Shown: piece by piece, positions 1-5,754 of the stretch | Layout of the letters: each line of letters starts with the position of its first letter | How positions within the stretch are numbered: the first letter of the stretch is position 1 | Assembly (NCBI GenBank): GCA_037446725.1 | Contig: JBBIIC010000033.1 | Span: 1 to 15,609, forward strand | Origin: JBBIIC01 sp037446725 | GTDB lineage: Bacteria; Actinomycetota; Coriobacteriia; Anaerosomatales; SLCP01 | DNA: 15,609 bases | Direction: 5' to 3' | The notes under the pieces: generated by a model | Database searches by the model: none | Seen by the model: the letters and a program-made list of their open reading frames with translations, nothing else | What the model was told of the DNA's origin: nothing | Position numbers and translations under genes: made by a program

Positions 1-15
1 CCGCCACCTCGGCGG
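1..15 (-). terminator. Possible hairpin downstream of the cytochrome gene
   Basis: CCGCC and GGCGG can pair around a five-base loop, about 35 bases past the cytochrome stop codon. The window edge cuts the element, so its full stem and any T-tract cannot be seen. It could be a terminator for the minus-strand cytochrome gene, but a 5-bp GC stem is weak evidence in DNA this GC-rich. Confidence 0.2.
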
Positions 16-49
16 GGCCTGTTCTCGCTTGTGTTGTCGGGCGACCGTC

Positions 50-2374
50 CTAGCGGACACGCACCAATGCCTCGTTGCTGTAGACAGAGACATACTCGTT
101 CCCGAGCTTGTCGAGCTTGTAGGCGGTCACGACGTAGTGATACGCGCCCGGCGGGAACGGGCCCGCGTCGGTGAAGCTCGTCGCGGAGGTCGTCCCACGC
201 AGTGCGTACGGGCCACCGGCGGTCGTGCTGCGGTACACGTGGTAGCCGTTGGCGCCCGACGTCGGCACGGTCCAGGTGACACGCATGACTCCGGCCCGCT
301 TGTCGTAGCTCGCCGCGACCTTGGTCGGGGCGGTGACCGTCATGTCCTCGAGCGGCGCAGGAGGCTCGGGCAGGTCGTTGAGGGCGGTCATCAGCACGGG
401 AGCCGAGCCGCCGTTGTGCAGCCAGAGGTCCCAGATCGCCTCACCCCAGCCCTTGAGCCCGGAGAAGAACGGATCGGTCTGGGCCACGTAGGCGGATTTG
501 TTGTCTTCTCCGGGGGTGGTAAGCTTCGGTGTCAGATTGGTACCCGTGCCGCGCACCTGATCGCGTAGGAACTCGACGTACTCCTTGCTCGTGGTCTGGT
601 AGTAGAGCGCCGCGGCGTAACCCGCGGCTCCCGCAGGCTTCGTCACGGTCACATCGTCGTAGCCGCCTGCGTACTCGGCTGCCGTGAAATAGCCGGGTGC
701 GTCGGCGCCGCCCCAACGGGGCTGGGCGATGCGCTCGGCGGCCTTCGTGATGTCGAATCCCTTGGGCGGTATGCGGTTGTCCTTGTAGCGGTTGTCGGCG
801 AGCGCGAAGTGGAACGTGGAGCTCTGCCCGGTGATGCTCGACGACATCTTGGTCTCGAAGACGAGTCCCTCGACTGGAGCGGAGAGCGTCCCGCCGCTCA
901 CGTACACGGCGTTGCCCGCAGCGTCGCGGCTGATGACGAGAGGCTCGTAGGGATTCGTGACTGCGATGACTTTGCCGCTGGCGTCATACCACGTCACAGA
1001 CAAGAACATCCGGCGTCCCTCGGGGAAGCCGCTTATGAGCTTGTGGCCGGTGTTGTTCCGGATGCGGATGGTCACGTCGCTCACCGTGTCGCTCACTTCG
1101 GAGAGCGTCGCCGCCATCTCGAGCTGCTCGAGCGCGCGCCGTTTCCCGCGGTCGAGTGCTGCGCCGGAGCCGGAGATGCCGGCGACGTCTATCGAGGCGC
1201 CCGCGTACTTCTGGCCGGCGAGGATGCGGTAGTTGTATGCGTCGTAGCCCGCAACGTAGTTCGGGTCGACCGAGGCGAGTATGCCGCTGATCCAGGTGTT
1301 GCCGCCCGTGAAGTCGTGCAGAGCGAGGTCCGGGCGGACCGGCACGTCGGTCTTGTTCGCCGCGCGCCCGCTGACGTCACGCATGTGGCAGTCCTGGCAC
1401 TTCGCGGCATGGGCGACGCCAGGGAAGCCCGCGTTGGTCGCAGCGCCCGTGCCGCGCCCGTAGGCCGAAAGCAGGAACTCGCTGCTGGTGCGCTCGACAT
1501 GGAAGAAGCTCGCCGCGGCGAACCGCTCGGTACCTGCCGACGTACCGAGCCCGGCGACGAGGTTCTGCAGGATCGGGTTGGAGACGTCGTGACACGAGTG
1601 GCAGAAGTCGCGCGACCTGTGGAAGCGTGAGTAGTGGATCTGGTGGCGTGCGGCCGTGTCGGGCCGCGGTCCCCACTTGGGGCCCGCGCTCTGAGCGACG
1701 AAGTACTGCCCGCCGCCGGTTTCGGCGTAGCCGGGGAAGCCGCCCGCGTAGTACCTCGGCCAGAAGGACGACGGTGTCAGGAACGACACGCCGCTGAACA
1801 GCTGCAGGCGGCCCAGATCGGCGTAGGTCTGCGACTGTGCCTGAGTGGCCATCGACGCGCCGAGCGAACCGGGCGTGTCGGCAGGCACGTCGGGCTGGCC
1901 GAGCACCATGAGCGGGTCTTGCATACGGTGACAGAAGTCACACTGCACGCCGTCGAGGTCGGTGCCGGCAAGCGCCGAGGTGTTGGTCGGGTCGCTCCGG
2001 CCGCCGAGCCACCCTCCCGGCGAGTGGCAGCGGATGCAGATATCGGTCGCGTTCGGGTTGCCGAGCGCCCAGATCGAGTCCTGGGCAGCGACCGTGAGGC
2101 ACGCCAGCCATAGGGGGTCGCGTGCGGACTGCGCCATCATCGAGCCGCGCCAGTTGCTCCCGGGCTCGACAGCGGCGTTATAGCCGGAGTGGCAGTTCTC
2201 GCACCGGCCGGCCTGGTCCATCCCCTGGACGTCACCCGGCTGGGAGCCGGGCATGAAGAGGAGCGGATCGCTCTTCACCGGAAGCGGGGCCCAGGCGGCG
2301 GCCGTGGCCACCCCCACCAACACGAATAGGGCTGCCGCGAGCACGAGCGCGACAGCGCGCCTCGAACCGATCAT
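50..2374 (-). CDS. Exported pentahaem cytochrome c with C-terminal fibronectin-III-like domain
   Basis: The protein has 774 residues. It starts with a signal peptide (charged MIGSRR, then a hydrophobic core to about residue 26), so it is exported. Five CxxCH haem-binding motifs follow: CENCH (58-62), CIRCH (113-117), CDFCH (145-149), CHSCH (258-262) and CQDCH (326-330). Each should bind one covalent haem c, giving a pentahaem electron carrier or reductase outside the membrane. Residues from about 400 to 600 look like beta-rich sequence without haem sites. The last ~95 residues resemble a fibronectin type III fold (VTWTVP, GYHVYRST, YHYVVTAY), which often serves in surface binding. The ATG at 2374 is preceded by GGGGAG at good spacing. 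No partner reductase, quinol dehydrogenase or haem-lyase gene lies in the window, so the redox partner is unknown. Multihaem cytochrome is certain from the motifs; any specific substrate is not. Confidence 0.93.
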   Translation of the reverse strand: MIGSRRAVALVLAAALFVLVGVATAAAWAPLPVKSDPLLFMPGSQPGDVQGMDQAGRCENCHSGYNAAVEPGSNWRGSMMAQSARDPLWLACLTVAAQDSIWALGNPNATDICIRCHSPGGWLGGRSDPTNTSALAGTDLDGVQCDFCHRMQDPLMVLGQPDVPADTPGSLGASMATQAQSQTYADLGRLQLFSGVSFLTPSSFWPRYYAGGFPGYAETGGGQYFVAQSAGPKWGPRPDTAARHQIHYSRFHRSRDFCHSCHDVSNPILQNLVAGLGTSAGTERFAAASFFHVERTSSEFLLSAYGRGTGAATNAGFPGVAHAAKCQDCHMRDVSGRAANKTDVPVRPDLALHDFTGGNTWISGILASVDPNYVAGYDAYNYRILAGQKYAGASIDVAGISGSGAALDRGKRRALEQLEMAATLSEVSDTVSDVTIRIRNNTGHKLISGFPEGRRMFLSVTWYDASGKVIAVTNPYEPLVISRDAAGNAVYVSGGTLSAPVEGLVFETKMSSSITGQSSTFHFALADNRYKDNRIPPKGFDITKAAERIAQPRWGGADAPGYFTAAEYAGGYDDVTVTKPAGAAGYAAALYYQTTSKEYVEFLRDQVRGTGTNLTPKLTTPGEDNKSAYVAQTDPFFSGLKGWGEAIWDLWLHNGGSAPVLMTALNDLPEPPAPLEDMTVTAPTKVAASYDKRAGVMRVTWTVPTSGANGYHVYRSTTAGGPYALRGTTSATSFTDAGPFPPGAYHYVVTAYKLDKLGNEYVSVYSNEALVRVR

Positions 2375-2406
2375 GGCGATCTCCCCTCAACGCCCTCAGT
2401 GAGCAA

Positions 2407-2435
2407 AGGATACCCTGGTTTCGGCCGGCCGACAC
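2407..2435 (-). promoter_or_regulatory. Candidate promoter of the cytochrome gene with overlapping palindrome
   Basis: Read on the minus strand, TATCCT (2407-2412) is a fair -10 box, 33 bases before the cytochrome ATG. The hexamer 17 bases upstream is GTGTCG, a poor -35 match. A perfect 12-base palindrome, TCGGCCGGCCGA (2421-2432), fills the spacer and touches the -35 position, where a bound regulator could control access. Both calls are by inspection only. Confidence 0.35.
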
Positions 2436-2532
2436 GCCGATTGCGATGAAGATCACGATAGGCGGCTGCTATGCGCCGATGAGCGGCTATCCATTCTCTA
2501 AGCGGTGCCCCCGCGAGAGCGGGCGGAACGCA

Positions 2533-2560
2533 CGAAGGCCCCGCGACGGCGGGGCCTTCG
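2533..2560 (-). terminator. Strong hairpin ending the tRNA-Arg transcript
   Basis: A 12-bp perfect stem (CGAAGGCCCCGC with its complement) closes a four-base GACG loop, 11 bases past the CCA end of tRNA-Arg. There is no clear T-run after it on the minus strand. A second, smaller hairpin (CCCGC GAGA GCGGG, 2510-2523) follows. Position and stability suggest transcription termination between the tRNA cluster and the cytochrome gene. Confidence 0.7.
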
Positions 2561-2571
2561 GTCCGGTTCGG

Positions 2572-2648
2572 TGGTGCGCCCTGAGAGATTCGAACTCCCG
2601 ACCTTCTGATTCGTAGTCAGACGCTCTATCCGGCTGAGCTAAGGGCGC
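2572..2648 (-). tRNA. tRNA-Arg(ACG)
   Basis: The minus strand folds into a standard 77-base tRNA, including an encoded CCA end. The acceptor stem GCGCCCT pairs with AGGGCGC, the discriminator is A, and the T-loop has GTTCGAATC. The anticodon loop is CTACGAA, with anticodon ACG at 2612-2614. In bacteria this tRNA has A34 deaminated to inosine by TadA so that it reads CGU, CGC and CGA; the tadA gene lies about 385 bases away. It is the last of three minus-strand tRNAs. Confidence 0.97.
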
Positions 2649-2669
2649 ATGCCCGGGAAGGGCTTTGCA

Positions 2670-2698
2670 ATCCTGCCAGGTGGCAGGCGTGATGTCAA
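2670..2698 (-). promoter_or_regulatory. Promoter of tRNA-Arg(ACG)
   Basis: On the minus strand a consensus -35 box TTGACA (2693-2698) is followed 17 bases later by CAGGAT (2670-2675) as the -10. Transcription would begin about 15 bases before the tRNA. The -35 box directly abuts the CCA end of the upstream tRNA-Ser(GCU), so the two genes are packed with no spare space. A 6+6 bp inverted repeat, CTGCCA-GG-TGGCAG (2673-2686), lies within the spacer and the edge of the -10. Confidence 0.6.
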
Positions 2699-2699
2699 A

Positions 2700-2794
2700 T
2701 GGCGGAGAGTGAGGGATTCGAACCCTCGAAGGGGCGTTATAACCCCTTACTCGCTTAGCAGGCGAGCGCCTTCAGCCGACTCGGCCAACTCTCC
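2700..2794 (-). tRNA. tRNA-Ser(GCT)
   Basis: This is a 95-base class II tRNA with a long variable arm and encoded CCA. The acceptor stem GGAGAGT pairs with ACTCTCC, with discriminator G as expected for serine. The anticodon stem CTCGC/GCGAG encloses CTGCTAA, giving anticodon GCT (2757-2759), which reads AGC and AGU codons. It is the middle gene of the minus-strand Ser-Ser-Arg cluster. Confidence 0.97.
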
Positions 2795-2837
2795 GCGATG
2801 CGCATCTCCTGCTCCAGAGGCGGAGAAACGCCGCATC

Positions 2838-2843
2838 ATTGTA
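2838..2843 (-). promoter_or_regulatory. -10 box upstream of tRNA-Ser(GCT)
   Basis: TACAAT on the minus strand lies 43 bases before the tRNA start, a plausible place for a -10 element. I see no convincing -35 hexamer at 16-18 bases (the site reads TACCGC), so the gene could also be co-transcribed from the tRNA-Ser(UGA) promoter. Confidence 0.35.
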
Positions 2844-2921
2844 GCAGGAGCGCCGGTGGTGCGGTACCGGCGAGCGGGGATCATGTCGGCTCGCGGCCGG
2901 GACTCCGAGTAAGGTCGCGGA

Positions 2922-3013
2922 TGGCGGAGGGGGTGGGATTCGAACCCACGAGCCGGGGTAAGCCGGCCAACGGTTTTCAAGACCGTCGCATTCAACCACT
3001 CTGCCACCCCTCC
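2922..3013 (-). tRNA. tRNA-Ser(TGA)
   Basis: This is a 92-base class II tRNA with encoded CCA. The acceptor stem GGAGGGG pairs with CCCCTCC, followed by discriminator G. The anticodon stem ACGGT/ACCGT encloses CTTGAAA, so the anticodon is TGA (2977-2979), reading UCA and other UCN codons by wobble. It has a long variable arm. It is the first gene of the minus-strand tRNA cluster, with its 5' end only 20 bases from the oppositely oriented tadA. Confidence 0.97.
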
Positions 3014-3024
3014 GCGCGCAGGAA

Positions 3025-3030
3025 AGTGTA
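3025..3030 (-). promoter_or_regulatory. -10 box upstream of tRNA-Ser(TGA)
   Basis: TACACT on the minus strand lies 11 bases before the tRNA 5' end and overlaps, on the other strand, the ribosome site of tadA (AGGAAAG at 3020-3026). The -35 region would fall inside the first codons of tadA and shows no strong hexamer. If used, this promoter overlaps the translation start of tadA. Confidence 0.35.
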
Positions 3031-3032
3031 GC

Positions 3033-3500
3033 ATGCGGGGTATGGACGCCGACGAGTTGTACATGGCGATGGCCCTGGAACAGGCCCGTGCAGCCGAAGC
3101 CATCGGTGAGGTCCCGATCGGGTCTGTGGTGGTGTGCGAAGGGGCCGTCGTCGCGCGGGGCCACAACCGCCGCGAGACCGATGCGGACCCCTCGGCCCAC
3201 GCCGAGTTCATGGCGATGCGCGAGGCCGCATCGAAGCTCGGCCGGTGGCGTCTGTCCGACTGCGCCGTGTACGTGACGCTCGAGCCGTGTCCGATGTGCG
3301 CCGGGCTCATGCACCAGGCGCGCATCGCCCGTCTCGTCTACGGCGCGGATGACCCCAAGGCTGGCGCGGCGGGAACGCTTTACGACCTTTCCAACGACGA
3401 GCGCCTCAACCACCGTTTCGAGGTGACCCGCGGGGTACTCGCCGAGGAGTGCGGGAACATACTCTCGACGTTCTTCCGGGGGCTGAGGGAGCGGCGATGA
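3033..3500 (+). CDS. tadA: tRNA-specific adenosine deaminase TadA
   Basis: The enzyme deaminates adenosine 34 to inosine in the wobble position of tRNA-Arg(ACG). The 155-residue sequence has the full zinc-deaminase signature: HAE at 56-58 (H56 binds zinc, E58 is the proton shuttle) and PCPMC at 85-89 (C86 and C89 bind zinc). The length fits the family. The ATG at 3033 follows AGGAAAG with six bases spacing; the next in-frame ATG (residue 4) would sit too far from it. The gene overlaps the next one by four bases (ATGA), so the two should be translationally coupled. Its known substrate, tRNA-Arg(ACG), is encoded just upstream on the opposite strand. Cytosine or guanine deaminases share the fold, but the 'LEPCPMCAGLMHQARI' context and the neighbouring tRNA favour TadA. 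Confidence 0.95.
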   Translation: MRGMDADELYMAMALEQARAAEAIGEVPIGSVVVCEGAVVARGHNRRETDADPSAHAEFMAMREAASKLGRWRLSDCAVYVTLEPCPMCAGLMHQARIARLVYGADDPKAGAAGTLYDLSNDERLNHRFEVTRGVLAEECGNILSTFFRGLRERR

Positions 3501-5410
3501 GATCCGAAGCAGCAGCCCGCTCGCTGCGTGTGGTCGCGGGACGGGGCCTGGCTGTAGCGCTGGCGGTGGCGTTCGCGCTCGCGTTCGGCCCAGTGCAGCC
3601 GGCGTACGCGAAGAGCTACTCGATGGGGCCGGTGCGCATCACCGCCGTGGTGGCGCCCGACGGGTCGATGGAAGTCGAGGAGCGCCGCACGTTCGACTTC
3701 AATGGTGACTACACCTTCGTGTACTGGACGCTTGACGTGGCCGGCTCCGAGGGCATCCGCATCGACGGGCTGAGCGGGCCGGAGGGCGAGTACGCGATCA
3801 CGAACTCGCCGACCGCGCTCGACGACAGGCCCCCGACCACTTACGTCGTCATCGATCGAGGTGGGCAGGCCGAGGTGCGGGCGTTCTTCAGGGCGTCCGA
3901 CGAGACCCGTGGGTTCACCCTGCGCTACACGGTGCTCGGTGCGGCGACCCGCTGGAGCGACACCGGAGAGATCTACTGGCAGTTAATCGGAGACGAATGG
4001 GAACTGCCGGCAAGCGACGTTGCCATCGGTATCCGGCTGCCCAACCCGGGTGAGCCGGTCGTGGCCGGCGACAACGTACGCGTGTGGGCCCACGGGCCGC
4101 TGGAGGGAACGGTGACGATCGTCGAGGACCCGGCTTCCTCGGCTGGCACGGTGCCCGGCGACGTCTTGCTCGAGGTCCCCGGCGTGCCCGCCTACACCTT
4201 CGTCGAGGCGCGCCTGCTGTTCCCCGCCGAGTGGCTCTCCGAGATGCCCGTCGGCACCACGCCCGCGCTCCAGCGGATCATCGCCGATGAGACCGAACTC
4301 GCCGAGGAGGCCAACCGCGAGCGCGAGGCCGCCCGTTTCGCGATCACGGCGGCCTGGATCGCGGTCGCGGGCGTTTCGCTCCTCGGCGCAGGTCTCGCGG
4401 TCTGGCTCTTCTTCCGCTACGGCAAGGAGCACCGGGCGACCTTCACCGGTGAGTACTACCGCGACATCCCCACACCCGAGCTGCACCCGGCGCTCGTCGG
4501 GTCGATCTGGCGCATGGGCGCGGTCGGAGACGCCGAGGTGACCGCCACCGTCATGTCGCTCATCAACCGTGGCGTGCTCTCGGTGGGCCGGAAGACCGTG
4601 TCAAAGCCGGGCCTCCTCGGCTCCAAGGACGTCGAAACCTACGAGCTGACGCTCGATCGCCAGAAGTACAACGGCCTCGATCCGCTCGACCGCACGCTGC
4701 TGGCCTTCTGGTTCACCACTATCGCGGAGGGCCGCGACACCCTCACGATCGAGGAGATCAAGACCTACGCCAAGGAGCACTCGCAGACCTTCGCCTCAAA
4801 GATGAGCGCGTGGAAGGCGGCCGTGAGCGAGGAGGAGACGCGACGCGGCTACATGGAGAAGCAGGGTTGCGCCGGCACGGTGGCGGTGGTCCTGCTCACG
4901 GTACTGGTGGCCGGTGTGACGATCGGGTTCACCATCGTGACGGAACACCTGTGGTTGCTGCTCGTCGGCGCTCCCGCATCGATCGTCTGCTTCGTCACGG
5001 CGTTCGCCATGCCGAGGCGCAGCCCCGAGGCCAACGAGAAGCACGCGATCTACGAGGCCCTGCGCAACTACCTGCGCGACTTCAGCCGGCTGCACGAGGC
5101 GCCTCCCAGCCACGTTGCGCTGTGGGAGCAGTACCTCGTCTACGCCACCGTCTTCGGCATCGCCAAGGAGGTCATCGAGCAGATGCGCGTGGCGGTGCCC
5201 GAGGTCCTGCGCGACCCGGCGTTCGTCGCGGCCTACGGTTGGAGCCTCGACTCATCAGGTGCGCCGACCGGCTTCTCGGGCCTGTCCGAGGGCTTTTCCT
5301 CGGCAAGTTCGATCGCCTCGAGCCAGAACTCGTCGTCCTCGGGAGGCGGAGGTGGCTTCTCGGGAGGCGGCGGTGGTGGCGGTGGTGGCGGTGGTGGCGG
5401 CGCCGGCTGA
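3497..5410 (+). CDS. DUF2207-type predicted membrane protein with polyglycine tail
   Basis: I place the start at the ATG at 3497, inside the tadA stop (ATGA), because GAGGGA lies seven bases upstream and the reading then opens with a good signal peptide (hydrophobic core 18-32, AYA cleavage site near 38). This gives 637 residues. Residues ~40-250 form the exported N-terminal domain typical of DUF2207. One membrane helix lies at about 281-305, followed by a cytosolic region, then two helices at about 460-480 and 484-505. Another cytosolic stretch follows, then a C-terminal tail of Ser and almost pure Gly (about 605-637), a hallmark of this family. The molecular function of DUF2207 proteins is not established. 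Coupling to tadA suggests co-expression, not necessarily shared function. Confidence 0.85.
   Translation: MRSEAAARSLRVVAGRGLAVALAVAFALAFGPVQPAYAKSYSMGPVRITAVVAPDGSMEVEERRTFDFNGDYTFVYWTLDVAGSEGIRIDGLSGPEGEYAITNSPTALDDRPPTTYVVIDRGGQAEVRAFFRASDETRGFTLRYTVLGAATRWSDTGEIYWQLIGDEWELPASDVAIGIRLPNPGEPVVAGDNVRVWAHGPLEGTVTIVEDPASSAGTVPGDVLLEVPGVPAYTFVEARLLFPAEWLSEMPVGTTPALQRIIADETELAEEANREREAARFAITAAWIAVAGVSLLGAGLAVWLFFRYGKEHRATFTGEYYRDIPTPELHPALVGSIWRMGAVGDAEVTATVMSLINRGVLSVGRKTVSKPGLLGSKDVETYELTLDRQKYNGLDPLDRTLLAFWFTTIAEGRDTLTIEEIKTYAKEHSQTFASKMSAWKAAVSEEETRRGYMEKQGCAGTVAVVLLTVLVAGVTIGFTIVTEHLWLLLVGAPASIVCFVTAFAMPRRSPEANEKHAIYEALRNYLRDFSRLHEAPPSHVALWEQYLVYATVFGIAKEVIEQMRVAVPEVLRDPAFVAAYGWSLDSSGAPTGFSGLSEGFSSASSIASSQNSSSSGGGGGFSGGGGGGGGGGGGGAG
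5372..5398 (+). repeat. Three tandem GGTGGTGGC repeats in the polyglycine tail
   Basis: Three exact copies of a nine-base unit encode Gly-Gly-Gly each, at the very end of the DUF2207-type gene. The unit is a multiple of three, so slippage would change tail length without a frameshift. Confidence 0.8.
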
Positions 5411-5464
5411 TGCCGCTGACCTGCTAGGCTGCGCGCTCATGCTCGGGTCGCGCGAAGCCGAAAA

Positions 5465-5492
5465 CTACAGCAGATGTAGCCTCGCTACGAGG
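5465..5492 (+). promoter_or_regulatory. Tandem hairpins covering the ribosome site of the 76-residue gene
   Basis: Two small stem-loops lie end to end: CTACA-GCAGA-TGTAG (5465-5479) and CCTCG-CTA-CGAGG (5480-5492). The 3' arm of the second includes the first bases of the Shine-Dalgarno AGGAGAGG (5490-5497). Folding would partly hide the ribosome site, so this may be a translational control element. The stems are only five pairs each, so this is a suggestion. Confidence 0.35.
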
Positions 5493-5504
5493 AGAGGCTT
5501 GCGC

Positions 5505-5735
5505 GTGCCCAATCAGCTCGCAGGGCAGATAGAGGAAGTGCTCAGACCGGTCATCGGAACCGTGTTGGCGACCGTCTCAGTCGACGTCGAGGTCAGACGT
5601 ATCGGCAAGACTCTCGACGACGTGGACGAGACCGACGTTGCCGCCATCGCCGAGAACCTCGTCGAGGCCCTGCGCCTCGTCGTCGGTCCCGACCTCGCCG
5701 AGGCTGCAGCCGAACGCGTGCGCGAAATAGGCTGA
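5505..5735 (+). CDS. Small acidic protein of unknown function
   Basis: I do not recognise this 76-residue protein. The GTG start at 5505 is chosen because AGGAGAGG ends seven bases before it; a TTG two codons earlier would be too close. The N-terminal half (QIEEVLRPVIGTVLATVSVDVEVRRIG) could form a helix and a strand. The second half (DETDVAAIAENLVEALRLVVGPDLAEAAAERVREI) is predicted by eye to be two amphipathic helices. There is no signal peptide, membrane helix or cysteine. It lies 94 bases after the DUF2207-type gene and converges with ligD 19 bases later. It could be a small helical adaptor, but nothing in the sequence fixes a role. Confidence 0.7.
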   Translation: MPNQLAGQIEEVLRPVIGTVLATVSVDVEVRRIGKTLDDVDETDVAAIAENLVEALRLVVGPDLAEAAAERVREIG

Positions 5736-5754
5736 GCCGCCCCCGGACGTTGGG

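Noticed and set aside
809..1630. Long plus-strand open frame opposite the cytochrome gene
   Set aside because: It is an arginine- and glycine-rich shadow of the minus-strand cytochrome frame, with no family features. The opposite strand has signal peptide and haem motifs.
3449..3496. Upstream start for the DUF2207-type gene
   Set aside because: It adds 16 residues lying inside tadA and ahead of a good signal peptide. The ATG at 3497 has a proper ribosome site and the usual ATGA overlap.
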